The notes: generated by a model from the letters alone, not told the origin. DNA of 64,000 nt from Acidobacteriota bacterium (GCA_021780095.1 JAJXZK010000048.1:1-64000); one strand, 5' to 3'. Counted from the stretch's first letter, positions 45,906-55,859 are shown. Translations and numbers: made by a program.

Positions 45906-46928
45906 ATGACGCAGTCGCAAATTTCGATCGATCCTGCGCGAGTGCCTCGCCGCACCCTCGCAAGCGGGGCGCAGATTCCCGTTATCGGATTGGGCACGTT
46001 TGGTTCCGACAAGGTCAGTGCAACCGAGATCGCTGTTGCGGTGCTCGATGCGGCGAGGATCGGATATCGCCAGTATGACTGTGCCTCGGTCTACGGCAAT
46101 GAAGCGCATATCGGCGAAGCACTCCAATCCGTGTGCAACGTCATTGCGCCGCGCGAAGAGCTCTGGATCACCTCTAAGCTATGGAACGACAAGCATGCTC
46201 CCAAGGATGTCGAGTCCTCATGCAGGCAGTCGCTCCGTGATCTGCGCCTCCAGTATCTCGATCTCTATCTTGTCCACTGGCCATTTCCCAACTATCATCC
46301 GCCCGGCTGCGATGTGGAGACACGAAGTCCAGAGGCTCGTCCGTACATTCACTCGGAATTCATGGAAACGTGGAGTGCGATGGAGAAGCTTGTGGATCTC
46401 GGATTGGTTCGTCACATCGGAACTTCAAATATGACGATTCCAAAACTCGAACTGCTGCTGAAGGATGCTCGGATTCGTCCCGCGTGCAATGAGATGGAGT
46501 TGCATCCGCACTTTCAGCAGACGGAATTTCTCCACTATCTCCTCGCAAAACGGATTCAGCCCATCGGATTTTGCCCGCTCGGTTCGCCTGGCCGCCCTGA
46601 AAGAGATCGAACGCCGACAGATACTTCTCCGCTCGACGATGCTGTGATTCGCGCCATTGCGGAAGATCATCGCGTCCACCCCGCTGAAGTTTGTCTCAAA
46701 TGGGCGGTGCAGCGAGGGGAAGTGGCGATTCCGTTTTCCATCAACCCGCAAAACTATACAGCGAATCTGCGCGCAGTGGTGGATGATCCGCTGTCTCCCC
46801 AGGAAATGGAGAGAATTACCGCCCTGCATCGCAACTGCCGTTTGATCAAGGGACAGGTTTTTCTATGGAGGCAGAAGCAGTCCTGGCACGACCTTTGGGA
46901 TGAGAATGGAACCATTACGCCGGCTTGA
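45906..46928 (+). CDS. aldo/keto reductase
   Basis: 340-residue cytoplasmic NADPH-type reductase. AKR features in order: IPVIGLGTFGSDK, YRQYDCASVYGNEAHIGEAL (catalytic Asp and Tyr), LWITSKLWN (Lys), YLDLYLVHWPF (His), LVRHIGTSNMTIPKLELLL and EVAIPFSINPQNYTANL in the cofactor region. It reduces a sugar aldehyde or ketone, or the reverse. The start MTQSQIS is chosen over an in-frame upstream codon from family alignment and a GAGGT site. The next gene, a zinc dehydrogenase, starts 17 bases after its stop; a reductase-dehydrogenase pair suggests conversion of a sugar through its polyol. No shared operator with the amino-sugar locus was found. Confidence 0.9.
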   Translation: MTQSQISIDPARVPRRTLASGAQIPVIGLGTFGSDKVSATEIAVAVLDAARIGYRQYDCASVYGNEAHIGEALQSVCNVIAPREELWITSKLWNDKHAPKDVESSCRQSLRDLRLQYLDLYLVHWPFPNYHPPGCDVETRSPEARPYIHSEFMETWSAMEKLVDLGLVRHIGTSNMTIPKLELLLKDARIRPACNEMELHPHFQQTEFLHYLLAKRIQPIGFCPLGSPGRPERDRTPTDTSPLDDAVIRAIAEDHRVHPAEVCLKWAVQRGEVAIPFSINPQNYTANLRAVVDDPLSPQEMERITALHRNCRLIKGQVFLWRQKQSWHDLWDENGTITPA

Positions 46929-46945
46929 CGAGGACAAAGGGGGGG

Positions 46946-48037
46946 ATGTTGACGAGCGACATGCACGCGAAAGCGGAAGCTGAAATGCAAGGGGCTGTGC
47001 TTCCAGGTAACAGCACCGCGGAAATTCGATCCTATGCGGTCCCGGAGCCAGGATGGGGCCAGGTACTGCTGCGCATGAAGTCTTCGACCATCTGCGGCTC
47101 GGACATTCGCGCCATCTATCGTGAGCACCTGGGGAAAGGGCCTGAGGGGTACCAGGGTGTGATCGCGGGTCACGAGCCTTGCGGGCAGGTCGTACAGACG
47201 GGACCAGGCTGCAGGCGTTTTGCGGTTGGCGATCGCGCTATCGTGTATCACATTTCCGGGTGTGGTCTGTGCAACGACTGTCGCCGTGGTTATATGATTT
47301 CCTGCACCAGTGAGAAGTACCGGCGAGCCTACGGTTGGCAGCGGGACGGCGGCATGGCGGATTATCTCCTTGCAGAGGAGAAGGATCTGGTGTCGCTGCC
47401 GGATGCACTCTCCTATACGGATGGAGCGCAGGTCGCCTGCGGGTTTGGCACCGCATACGAAGGACTACAGAAAATTGGCGTCAGCGGGAATGATGCGGTA
47501 CTCATCACTGGGCTCGGCCCGGTTGGCATGGCGACAGCGGCGCTCTGCCGTAAGCTTGGTGCAAATCGCATTTTTGGAATCGATCTTCTGCCGCAACGGC
47601 TGCATCTGGCGCGCGAGCTTGGATTGTGCGACGAGGTGGTTCCGTCAGGACCGAACAATGCCGCGGAAATATTGGCGCTGACCTCGGGCCGCGGAGTCGA
47701 GTGTGCTGTCGAATGTTCCGGTCATCCAGAAGCGCGGTCGACTGCAATCCGGGCCACCGGGCGCTGGGGTCGAATCGTTTTTCTCGGCGAAGGCGGAACG
47801 GTTCAATTTCAGCCATCCGCAGACTTGATGCATGAGCAAAAGACGATTTATGGTTCCTGGGTTACATCCATCTGGAGAATGGAAGAACTGGTTGAGCGTC
47901 TGGTGCGTTGGCGGCTTTTCCCGTCTAGCCTGGTCACTCATCGATTTCCCCTCGCTCGTGTCGGCGAAGCCTACGCCTTAATGGCCTCCGGACATTGTGG
48001 CAAGGTGGCGGTCTGTTTCGATGAAGAGGGGAGCTAG
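46946..48037 (+). CDS. zinc-dependent medium-chain alcohol/polyol dehydrogenase
   Basis: 363 residues. The catalytic zinc site is ICGSDIRAIYREH and GHEPCGQV; the structural zinc site CGLCNDCRRGYMISC is complete; Rossmann VLITGLGPVGMATAALCRKLGA; C-terminal HCGKVAVCFDE is usual for the family. GGGGGG lies just before the chosen ATG; ATGs at 46961 and 46985 are alternatives, the last with a better-spaced GGAAG. Works with the aldo/keto reductase just upstream, probably on a polyol such as a sorbitol-type alcohol. The polysaccharide genes converge from the other side. Confidence 0.88.
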   Translation: MLTSDMHAKAEAEMQGAVLPGNSTAEIRSYAVPEPGWGQVLLRMKSSTICGSDIRAIYREHLGKGPEGYQGVIAGHEPCGQVVQTGPGCRRFAVGDRAIVYHISGCGLCNDCRRGYMISCTSEKYRRAYGWQRDGGMADYLLAEEKDLVSLPDALSYTDGAQVACGFGTAYEGLQKIGVSGNDAVLITGLGPVGMATAALCRKLGANRIFGIDLLPQRLHLARELGLCDEVVPSGPNNAAEILALTSGRGVECAVECSGHPEARSTAIRATGRWGRIVFLGEGGTVQFQPSADLMHEQKTIYGSWVTSIWRMEELVERLVRWRLFPSSLVTHRFPLARVGEAYALMASGHCGKVAVCFDEEGS

Positions 48038-48228
48038 GCGTTGAGAGTGAATCCGCTCCTGGTTCCGATTCCTCTCAGAAATGATTGGCGAGGAGGCATG
48101 ACCAGGGAATCGTAAGCGGACAGCCGACCCACCCTAGCATTCGGGACCGGTGCTGAGGCTTCAGTGCCGACCTGATACGAGTTAAAAGCTTTTGCGAATA
48201 GCGGTGCCCATCGCCGTTTCGCCAGTTC

Positions 48229-49041
48229 TCAAGGCAGTCGAGTCGGCGAAAAATAGGCCATCGATTTGTGCCTCATCAGGTCTTCGTGGGTGATGTGCTC
48301 ACCGGTCCGAAAGACTGTGGCCAACAGCAGGCTGATATCGGATAAAACCGTCGCTCGTTCCATGTATTCGCTATCCAGCCTGATTTTATGTGGAACGATG
48401 TACTGCTGGTAGAAGCTCTCGATGCGCTCCGCCGGTACCTCAGATAAGATGCGCGCCTCGAAACGGAATGCGAGCGTCGCCGCCCCGGTGACTCCGGGAC
48501 GACACGCCATGGCAGCGGGATCATGGTTCGGCAATTTTGGTCGTGGACCGACCAGGCTCATATCCCCTCGCAGCACGTTGTAGAGCTGAGGAAGTTCGTC
48601 CAACTTGAAGCGTCGCAGAACACGCCCAACAAGGGTGACTCTGGGATCGCCTTTCGCCGTATGCCCGGGACCAATAGCTTCAGAATTCTGCACCATCGTA
48701 CGAAATTTGTAGATTGTGAATAACTTGCGATTCTGACCCACACGCTGTTGACGAAAAATCACCGGTCCTGGGGACGTCAGGCGAACGGCAATCGCAATTA
48801 CTCCCAGAGCCGGAGCAACAAGAATCAGCCCCGGGATGATGCACAGCAAGTCAAAACACCGCTTCCAAGTCGAGGCGCACCAGGAACTAAGCCTGGAAGA
48901 GTGTATCTGCTGCTGCAAGGGCATATCGGTTCCCGACGCTCGACCTTGTGAAACCAGCCATGGGATTCGTCCTTGCGCAATCCCTGAGGGCGCGGCAGCA
49001 ATATATTTTGACGTAGAGGGAAGATAGGGTTCGCTACTCAC
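48229..49041 (-). CDS. polyprenyl-phosphate sugar-1-phosphate transferase (initiating EPS enzyme)
   Basis: 270 residues, inner membrane. One N-terminal membrane segment (CFDLLCIIPGLILVAPALGVIAIAV) is followed by the bacterial sugar transferase domain SPGPVIFRQQRVGQNRKLFTIYKFRTM and FKLDELPQLYNVLRGDMSLVGPRP. It moves a sugar phosphate from a nucleotide sugar to undecaprenyl phosphate, starting exopolysaccharide repeat synthesis. It is the short one-membrane-segment form without the N-terminal CoA-binding-like region of WcaJ. GTG start with GGAG ahead at a long spacing; ATG at MPLQQQIH is an alternative. Confidence 0.92.
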   Translation of the reverse strand: MSSEPYLPSTSKYIAAAPSGIAQGRIPWLVSQGRASGTDMPLQQQIHSSRLSSWCASTWKRCFDLLCIIPGLILVAPALGVIAIAVRLTSPGPVIFRQQRVGQNRKLFTIYKFRTMVQNSEAIGPGHTAKGDPRVTLVGRVLRRFKLDELPQLYNVLRGDMSLVGPRPKLPNHDPAAMACRPGVTGAATLAFRFEARILSEVPAERIESFYQQYIVPHKIRLDSEYMERATVLSDISLLLATVFRTGEHITHEDLMRHKSMAYFSPTRLP

Positions 49042-49442
49042 AGTCTGTGATCTCCGTATTCATCGAACAGACGTTCTTATAGGTTTAAGATTACTTGGAG
49101 TCTAGGTCGTTACATTATCAGATGGAAGCGCTCCATTTTTAATCAATCCAAGCCTATCTCATAACTGGCTGCGTACTGTTCGGTAGATGCAGCGGTAATC
49201 GGGGGCCCCAACTCATAGGTCGTCCGTATGGAACCAGGAACTACCGATCGAACGGGCACGGTTCCAGACGTACATCGAAGCGAATTATTGTTGCTTAAAT
49301 TTACAACGTACATCGACGGCGATTCAAGGACATTCGACGCCTAAGAGAAGATCTTATTCTTCATTTTATTAAAATGAAACATAACGCTATAAGACGTTGG
49401 TAATCGTCGCGATAGACGAAGCAAACATGAGCAATGCCAACA
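49042..49442. promoter_or_regulatory. regulatory region of the sugar transferase gene
   Basis: About 400 gene-free bases. Near its distal end TTCATTTTA-T-TAAAATGAA (49360-49378) is a perfect 9-bp inverted repeat around one base, the size of a dimeric regulator site; no GC-rich stem or long T-tract follows, so it is not an obvious terminator. The rest shows only AT-rich promoter-like DNA. Confidence 0.4.
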
Positions 49443-50729
49443 TCATGTATGATGCGCGCGGAATCGCAACATTTGGCGCAACCGATTTATTTTTTCGGCT
49501 TCCTCAGGATTTTCCATTCGGTGTTCATAGGCCGCTTGCAGAATTACCCAGAAAGTGGCAGTCATGACAGCCAGGATGAAGGCCAGCAGCGTCAGCAGCG
49601 TCCGCGGAGGCCAGGAGCGTCTCTCGGGAGCTAATGCCGGGTCAACCACTTGAATCATCTGACCCTGCTTGGCTTCGTCGACCTTGGCCATTTCGTATTG
49701 TCGGGTCATGAATTCAAACAGCGTTTCCTGGTAGCGCAAATCTCGCAGACGACGAAGATATTCCAGGCTGGCCGCCGGCACCTGAGAGGTTGGAGTCAGG
49801 ACGTTCCCGTCCGTCGATACGGACTGGGGATGGCCTTTCTCAAAGTCCGCAAGCTGCGTCCGCAAGCCGGCAATTTGAGATTGCAAGGTGATGACTTCAG
49901 GATTTTGTTCTGTGGCGGAGGTGCGAAGCGCGCCCAACTCCACCTCGCTGGCAGAGATTTGAGCTCGCAACTGCATGATGGTAGCGATGACGGCCTGAGC
50001 TTGCCCTTGCGGCTGGATGATCCCGGTTTTTCTCTCGGTCTCTTCCAGGGCAACTTCCGCGTCCGCCAACTTCTCTTTCACCTGCATAACCTGCTGCTCA
50101 AAAAACATTCTTCGCTGGGCGGCTGATGTCACGGCCAGATGGGACATCAAATCGTGCAACTGATCGACGTATGCATTCGCCAACGCCGCTGCTCGTTTCG
50201 CGTCATGGTCCTCAACGGAGATGCTGATCAGAGAACTCTTTTCAGGCAGAATCTTTGTTTTCGACTTCAAGGTTTTGCGAGCATCGCTCAATCGCTTCGC
50301 TTTATAGACCTTCATCAGATCAAACCGTTGGATAATTCCATCCATGACATGCTCGCTTTGCAGCAGCCCTACGTATAGGTCGTCTGGATTCTTCAACCCC
50401 AGGGCGCTGGCCGCGCCACCGCCAGCCAGCGACGCAAGCCCACCCAACTGGCCTAGCATTGCCATCGCAGAACTTTCCTGCTGCTGGGGAGGCAACATGG
50501 TTGTTGTGGCCGTGTAGGTTACAGGCATAATGAGAACCACAATTGCTGTCAGCACAGCGACCGAGAAGCTGAACCCAAGGATGAACCGCTTTCGCGCCGC
50601 CAGAACCAGCGCGAGATCCAGCAGGTTCACGGAGTCTTCCGCATCGGATGCGACCCCCCGAAAAATTGTCGCGGAATCCGCTGGTTCCGCCCTGACAGGT
50701 TCCGCATTGGGGTCTGTTGAAATTGTCAT
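49443..50729 (-). CDS. Wzz-type polysaccharide chain-length protein
   Basis: 428 residues, inner membrane. It has an N-terminal Wzz domain with first membrane segment RKRFILGFSFSVAVLTAIVVLIM, a long coiled-coil periplasmic part (VMQVKEKLADAEVALEETERK...QISASEVELGALR...TLQSQIAGLRTQLADFEKG) and a C-terminal membrane segment RTLLTLLAFILAVMTATFWVILQAA after the proline-rich PALAPERRSWPPR. No tyrosine-kinase domain is attached. It controls polymer length and bridges to the export pore encoded 11 bases upstream. The ATG at MTISTDPN is chosen; the frame extends 25 codons further. Confidence 0.9.
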   Translation of the reverse strand: MTISTDPNAEPVRAEPADSATIFRGVASDAEDSVNLLDLALVLAARKRFILGFSFSVAVLTAIVVLIMPVTYTATTTMLPPQQQESSAMAMLGQLGGLASLAGGGAASALGLKNPDDLYVGLLQSEHVMDGIIQRFDLMKVYKAKRLSDARKTLKSKTKILPEKSSLISISVEDHDAKRAAALANAYVDQLHDLMSHLAVTSAAQRRMFFEQQVMQVKEKLADAEVALEETERKTGIIQPQGQAQAVIATIMQLRAQISASEVELGALRTSATEQNPEVITLQSQIAGLRTQLADFEKGHPQSVSTDGNVLTPTSQVPAASLEYLRRLRDLRYQETLFEFMTRQYEMAKVDEAKQGQMIQVVDPALAPERRSWPPRTLLTLLAFILAVMTATFWVILQAAYEHRMENPEEAEKINRLRQMLRFRAHHT

Positions 50730-50740
50730 GATGGCGCGCC

Positions 50741-53374
50741 TTACAACCCCAACAGCGTCAGCGCCGCAATGCCCAGGCCGAACTGAGAGAATACTGACGT
50801 CCAATCGCTCAGTCCGCGCAGGAACGTGGTTTTGTTGACGTTGGCCGGGACCACGATTGTATCTCCTGGATACGCGATCTTGCCGCCGAACTCATCCGTA
50901 AACAACGTCCCCCCGGCGGTTTGCTTGCTGATCACGGACCCATCGGCGCGGATCACAAACTCGTGGCGCTTATCGGCATTTCGTGTAGTCCCGCCCGCAA
51001 CCTTCAAATAATCCTGAACGTGTTGTCCGTGCCGATATAAGAAGGAATTCTGATCGTAGACAGATCCCACTACATTCACCGTTGCAGGCACGACAGGCAC
51101 GACAAACTGATCGCCGTCTTGTAGCGGCAGCTCCGGGACGGCGTCGACCCCGTGGCTATAGGGAGTCAGGTCTAGCACAATTCGTCCGCTCGCGCGCAAC
51201 TTCCGCAACGTTGCTACCAGATCGCGCTGACTCTGCAAACTCGTTCCCAACGCCGCGGTCCCTATGGGATTTATGATCGAGCCGCTTGCATTGGCGGCTG
51301 AAAGTTCAATATCTCGCTCGAGCGAATTGGCATACTCGTTCAGTCGCGCCTGCTGCAGGCGCTGGGCCGACTCCCGCGAAAATTCCGAACCGTAGAGATA
51401 CGCTTTGGGCGTCAACCCGCCCGCGCGCGCCACCACATCTCGCAATGTTTCGCCAGGTTCGACGCTATAGATCCCCGCATGGACGATCTCGCCCTGGAGG
51501 CTGACATATTTCACCTGTTGCGCTTGCGGCACCTGAATGTCCGCAGTTGAGAATACTGTCACAACATCGCCGGGCTTCAGTTCTAGATTCTGCGCCGAAT
51601 CATGATCCAGGACAGCCTTTCCCAGGCTGAACGGTATCAGGGAGGTGGCCAATGTATGTGGGTCAGTTCGCTCAATGACGGCATAGCTCCAATCGATGCT
51701 GGGGGCAGTCCGAAGAACTTCATTCTTAATCGGAAACTGTCCCTGCGAAAATCGATCTCCAGGAGGAAAAAATCGAAGCTGTGGAGTCGAATCTGTCTTC
51801 TGGTTTTCGGCTTTGTTCTCCGGAGCGTTTATATCAGTCTTATTGTTAGAGGCACCGCCAGTAGGCTGGGTGGCTGCCAAGGAAAGGCTGGACGCTTCAG
51901 TTGCATTTGCTTCCGAAGTTTTTTCCGCCGGGTTTGGCAAGCTGGCATTATATGGAGAAAGCAGCGGCGTATATTCCGGAGCGGGCAGCCCGAGCGCGAT
52001 TCTCCGGTGCCAATAGCCGCGCGTTTGCAGTGCATCCTTGTCTGGGATCAGATCTAGAATTCGCATTCCAGGTGTCCAGCGGTATCGTCCTGGATTGGCG
52101 ACATTACCTCGCAGCGTCACTGTCCTGTCAAACTGCAGCAACATTGCCGGAATCCGGAGAATGTCACCTTCGCGGAGCGGGGTGCCCATGCCGGCTCCAT
52201 CCAGCGCAAGCTGAACCGTCTGTCGCGTTCCGCCGCGGGTGGTCCGGTCCAACTCAGCCTCTTGCTTGGCCGCCATGGTGCTCAGGCCGCCGGCTAATGC
52301 GATGGCTTGCCCAGCCGTCTCCGTTCCTTTCAGTTCGTAGATCGCGGGCACATGGACGCTGCCGGCAATCGCTACCTCCGGTCCCACAGGGGGAATATAG
52401 ATGACATCCCCAGGCAACAGCGCTGCGTCATGGGATTTATCGCCGTCAATCAAAAGATCGTAAAGATCGAACGTCGTCACAACCTTACCGTCGCGCCTCA
52501 ATTCGATCCGCCGCATTGACCCTTGTTCGGAGGGGCCCCCAGAGGCAAATAGCGCGTTCACCAGAGTGCTGAGCGAGCTGAGAGTATAGCTGCCTGGCTG
52601 GCGAGCATTGCCGACGACGTAGATTTGGATGGAACGCAACTGGCCCATGTTGACGCTCACGTCGAAGTTGCGAAACACCCGTCCAAGCTGGTTCTTCAGA
52701 TAGTCGTTGAGCTGCTGAAAGTGCAGGCCTGCCACCTCAATATTCCCCACCTGCGGAATGTACACATCCCCGGCGCGATCCACGGTCGCGTGAACGTTGA
52801 AGTTGACTTGCCCCCATACCCGGATGAGCAGTTGATCGCCGGTGCCAACGACATAATCTGAGGTGACCGGCGTACGATCGATGGGCGTGAATGCTGCTCC
52901 ATTGCTGGAAAACAGGTTCGCCCCAAAGATCGGCAACACCGCTCCCACAGAGCCTGCCACCACCCGCTGAAACTCTGTCACTGGCTGGTTGCGCTGCATG
53001 CCAAAATATGGGTTGTACTGATTCGCTGGCGAGTTGCCAAACGGGACCTGATCAACGTAGGTCGGGACTCGTTGCGGGATTCCATTTCCTCGCATGGCCG
53101 AGGGTTGCTGCTGGACTCCGGCGCCGTACCCCCCTGAACCCATGCCGCCCGGAGCAAAACCGCCTTGTCCCATAGTCCCTGCTGTTGCGCCGTAGGGCTG
53201 CCCAGTTGAGTAGGGATTCAGTGATGTTCCGCTGCACTCCGGCGAAGACGCGCTCGCCGGGCTGGAACAGTCGGTGGTCTGTGGCGTCGAGCCTCCACCC
53301 TGAAACTGGGCGTTCGCCACCATCGAGCCGATACACAAAAGCGCTGCAACCAGGGAGAGAATTCTGCGTAGCAT
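50741..53374 (-). CDS. SLBB-domain polysaccharide export protein (Wza-like, enlarged)
   Basis: About 877 residues, more than twice classical Wza. Signal RRILSLVAALLCIGSMVANA, then a Gly/Gln/Pro-rich linker, the poly-export domain (VVGTGDQLLIRVWGQVNFNVHATVDRAGDVYIPQVGNIEV), and several SLBB repeats (IQIYVVGNARQPGSYTLSSLSTLVNALFASGG; VTLRGNVANPGRYRWTPGMRILDLIPD; VSLQGEIVHAGIYSVEPGETLRDVVARAGG; VNVVGSVYDQNSFLYRHGQHVQDYLKVAGG), with a low-complexity Asn/Thr/Ala insert in the middle. It forms the periplasmic/outer-membrane channel for the polymer. The C-terminus may add a membrane helix (SQFGLGIAALTLLGL). The start is the ATG before the signal; ribosome site weak. Confidence 0.9.
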   Translation of the reverse strand: MLRRILSLVAALLCIGSMVANAQFQGGGSTPQTTDCSSPASASSPECSGTSLNPYSTGQPYGATAGTMGQGGFAPGGMGSGGYGAGVQQQPSAMRGNGIPQRVPTYVDQVPFGNSPANQYNPYFGMQRNQPVTEFQRVVAGSVGAVLPIFGANLFSSNGAAFTPIDRTPVTSDYVVGTGDQLLIRVWGQVNFNVHATVDRAGDVYIPQVGNIEVAGLHFQQLNDYLKNQLGRVFRNFDVSVNMGQLRSIQIYVVGNARQPGSYTLSSLSTLVNALFASGGPSEQGSMRRIELRRDGKVVTTFDLYDLLIDGDKSHDAALLPGDVIYIPPVGPEVAIAGSVHVPAIYELKGTETAGQAIALAGGLSTMAAKQEAELDRTTRGGTRQTVQLALDGAGMGTPLREGDILRIPAMLLQFDRTVTLRGNVANPGRYRWTPGMRILDLIPDKDALQTRGYWHRRIALGLPAPEYTPLLSPYNASLPNPAEKTSEANATEASSLSLAATQPTGGASNNKTDINAPENKAENQKTDSTPQLRFFPPGDRFSQGQFPIKNEVLRTAPSIDWSYAVIERTDPHTLATSLIPFSLGKAVLDHDSAQNLELKPGDVVTVFSTADIQVPQAQQVKYVSLQGEIVHAGIYSVEPGETLRDVVARAGGLTPKAYLYGSEFSRESAQRLQQARLNEYANSLERDIELSAANASGSIINPIGTAALGTSLQSQRDLVATLRKLRASGRIVLDLTPYSHGVDAVPELPLQDGDQFVVPVVPATVNVVGSVYDQNSFLYRHGQHVQDYLKVAGGTTRNADKRHEFVIRADGSVISKQTAGGTLFTDEFGGKIAYPGDTIVVPANVNKTTFLRGLSDWTSVFSQFGLGIAALTLLGL

Positions 53375-53710
53375 CTGAGGTAACTCTAGTGTAAATGGTG
53401 GGCTAGCCCAAATCATTTGCATGGTTGTAAAAGCCCAAGTTTCCCCGGTCATGCGCCCCTTTGGAAGCAACGGCATGCGAGGCACTCTCAAGAGGGTTTG
53501 GAATACCTGTCAAACCCTCCCAATCTCTGCACTTCGACGATACACGATCGGGTGTATTACGGTGCGATGTTGTCAGAAATCGTTGAAAAATCTATCCCAT
53601 AAGCGGGCCGGTCAGGTCGACCGGGCGGAACCCAAGACATCGGCGCCCCCAATGATCGGAGAACCGTCCGTCCCACCCGACAACGTTACAATCTCCCTAG
53701 GAGCCATGGC
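53375..53710. other. divergent promoter region of the EPS cluster
   Basis: About 335 bases between the export-protein gene and the first glycosyltransferase gene, reading apart. It contains short inverted repeats, TACAC-N6-GTGTA near 53541-53556 and CCGGTC-N5-GACCGG at 53608-53624, either of which could be a regulator site. No small gene supported. Confidence 0.35.
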
Positions 53711-54535
53711 ATGCAACAGGGTCCAAGCCAGCGTTTTGAAGGCGGACGGCGTACCCGAAGAGACTGCGTCAAGGAAACTTCCGTTTCTGTGATTACTGCG
53801 GTATACAACGGAGAGAAATACATCGCGGGCTGCCTAGAAAGCGTTTTGCAGCAGGATTATCCCGACATTGAACACATTGTGCTGGATGGCGGATCGACTG
53901 ATCAGACGGTCGACATACTACGCCAGTATGACGACAGAGTCGAGTATTGGGCGAGCGAACCTGACAATGGCGTTTATGATGCATGGAATAAGGGCCTAGC
54001 CGAAGCGCGAGGGAATTGGATATGCTTTCTCGGCGCGGATGATGAGTTTCTACCCGGCGCAATCAGCGCGTATATGAAAATGGCTCGCGACAATCCGCAA
54101 GCTGAGTATCTCAGCTCCCAAGTCGAATGGGTGCACGAATCTGGCTATTCACGCGTCATCGGAGAACCGTGGGACTGGAAGCGTTTTTCACGATTTATGT
54201 GTGTCGCCCACCCGGGAAGTATGCATCGCAGGAGCCTGTTTGATCGGCTGGGCTCTTATGATTGTACGTACCGACGAACGGCCGATTATGAGCTTCTGTT
54301 GCGTGCCAGAGGAGATTTGCAGGCCGCGTACCTACCGATCTCAACGGTCATGATGAGGGCCGGCGGTGTAAGCGATTCGACCTCAGCCTTGTCAGAAGCC
54401 ATGCGAGCTAAAGTACTGGCAGGTGGACGTGGGTCGTGGCTGGCAGCTGCGGAGCGGCTGGTAGCCACTATCAAATTTTATGCGGCCTTATCTAGCCGTA
54501 AAACCTTAGCAAAAATTCAAACAAAATGGACTTAA
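53711..54535 (+). CDS. family-2 glycosyltransferase
   Basis: 274 residues, cytoplasmic face. GT-A fold: VSVITAVYNGEKYIAGCLESVLQQDYPDIEHIVLDGGSTDQTVDIL (nucleotide-binding start), WASEPDNGVYDAWNKGLAEARGNWICFLGADDEFL (GADD as the D-x-D metal site) and FMCVAHPGSMHRRSLFDRLGSYDCTYRRTADYELLLR. This type adds a hexose or amino sugar to the lipid-linked repeat. AGGAG eight bases ahead fixes the ATG. First gene of the plus-strand half of the cluster. Donor and acceptor unknown. Confidence 0.9.
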   Translation: MQQGPSQRFEGGRRTRRDCVKETSVSVITAVYNGEKYIAGCLESVLQQDYPDIEHIVLDGGSTDQTVDILRQYDDRVEYWASEPDNGVYDAWNKGLAEARGNWICFLGADDEFLPGAISAYMKMARDNPQAEYLSSQVEWVHESGYSRVIGEPWDWKRFSRFMCVAHPGSMHRRSLFDRLGSYDCTYRRTADYELLLRARGDLQAAYLPISTVMMRAGGVSDSTSALSEAMRAKVLAGGRGSWLAAAERLVATIKFYAALSSRKTLAKIQTKWT

Positions 54536-54631
54536 TACTTCTTCGAAACGGCAGATCTGGCCAAAGCTTGATTGTCAGAATAACCAACGATATTCCATAG
54601 ATAGATCGCTTCCAAATATCATCTGACTACT

Positions 54632-55849
54632 ATGCGAAAGTACATCTTGTATTCGACTATTCTGTCGCTTTTTCTAGATACTGTAATCGCTCGTACGTCA
54701 CTATTCGACATCAAAACATTCTATTTCATTCTTGTGCTAAATTTTCCCTTTATTTTGTTGACCTGGGACCTGAAGCTCCCGAGGTTCTATATGGCTATTA
54801 TAGGCTACGTCTGGGTTACTGGCCTGCTTGAGGTAGTGTTTGGACCCGACCGAGTTCCATTGTATTTGAAGGAGGTCTTTGGAATTACAATCACTTCTTT
54901 CTATTTCTATCTATTTTTTAAATATCAGAAGCGGTCAACAACAGAAATATTTGATCTTTATGCGAGAGCATCAGCCTGGGTAAGCCTGGTCGGAATATTC
55001 CTATCTTTGATTGAGAGCTTGGTGGCACATGCGTTTGTTCCGGTGAAAAGCATTCTTATTGAGCCGTCGGATTTTGCAATCGTGATGTTGCCAGCTTTCT
55101 ACTACTATGCATCCATGGGAAAGGCTTGTGAGTATAGGTGGCGGATGTGGGTAATCCTTGCCTCAATTCTGTTGTCGGTTTCTTCTGTTGGCATGCTCGG
55201 TATTTTTCTCTCTGTCGCCCTATTGTTCGGCAGGAGGTCCTGGGGCCTATTTGTTTCAATACCGCTAGTTGGGGCTCTTTTCGTCGCTACCTACACGAGC
55301 AGTGAACATTTTCGCCTGCGGGTAAATGACACAGTGCAAAGCATATCCACTCTAGAGGTTCAGAATGCGAACGCAAGCACATACGCACTGGTTTCTAACG
55401 CTTATGTTGCAGCTCGTGCCTTACAGGAGAGGCCATTCTTCGGTTATGGGATTGGTGGGCATGTGGTGGCGCATTCGAAATATCTGGGCGATCTGCTGGG
55501 GCCTGTGGGGCTTACTGACGAGACCATTATCAATCTCAATGATCGCGACGCAAATTCGTTGTTCCTGAGGACGATGTCGGAATGTGGCATAATCGGAATC
55601 ATTTTGATCGCGTCTTTTATCGTTAAATTTTGGACATCCGGTAATTCCGTCCAGGCAAATGTAAGCACGGCAATTTTTATTTATTTTTGTATGATCCTTC
55701 TTCGCTCCGGTAAGTGGTTCGATCCAGAAATATACTTTTTTGTTTGGATATATGTATTTACCTCCCACGACGCGGTCACTGTTGATGGCAAACGCGGTCA
55801 CACTTGGGTTGCTGGCAGTATAAAAGTGCCACAGATTACTGTGAATTAG
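54632..55849 (+). CDS. polytopic membrane protein, probable Wzy-type polymerase
   Basis: 405 residues with about ten hydrophobic segments (for example FYFILVLNFPFILLTW, MWVILASILLSVSSVGMLGIFLSVALLF, IIGIILIASFIVKFW). Near the C-terminus it has a large periplasmic-type loop containing RPFFGYGIGGHVV and DRDANSLFLRTMSECGIIG, as in O-antigen polymerases and ligases (N-x-h/L-x3-x-E-x-G-I-x-G). It likely joins lipid-linked repeat units in the periplasm. Clearly more AT-rich than its neighbours, usual for such genes and a sign of exchange between strains. Confidence 0.75.
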   Translation: MRKYILYSTILSLFLDTVIARTSLFDIKTFYFILVLNFPFILLTWDLKLPRFYMAIIGYVWVTGLLEVVFGPDRVPLYLKEVFGITITSFYFYLFFKYQKRSTTEIFDLYARASAWVSLVGIFLSLIESLVAHAFVPVKSILIEPSDFAIVMLPAFYYYASMGKACEYRWRMWVILASILLSVSSVGMLGIFLSVALLFGRRSWGLFVSIPLVGALFVATYTSSEHFRLRVNDTVQSISTLEVQNANASTYALVSNAYVAARALQERPFFGYGIGGHVVAHSKYLGDLLGPVGLTDETIINLNDRDANSLFLRTMSECGIIGIILIASFIVKFWTSGNSVQANVSTAIFIYFCMILLRSGKWFDPEIYFFVWIYVFTSHDAVTVDGKRGHTWVAGSIKVPQITVN

Positions 55850-55859
55850 AGATCTAGTG

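Noticed and set aside
49121..49140. Short stem ATGGA-AGCGC-TCCAT followed by T5 as a terminator
   Set aside because: Only five base pairs, and the T-run is on the strand opposite to the nearby genes.
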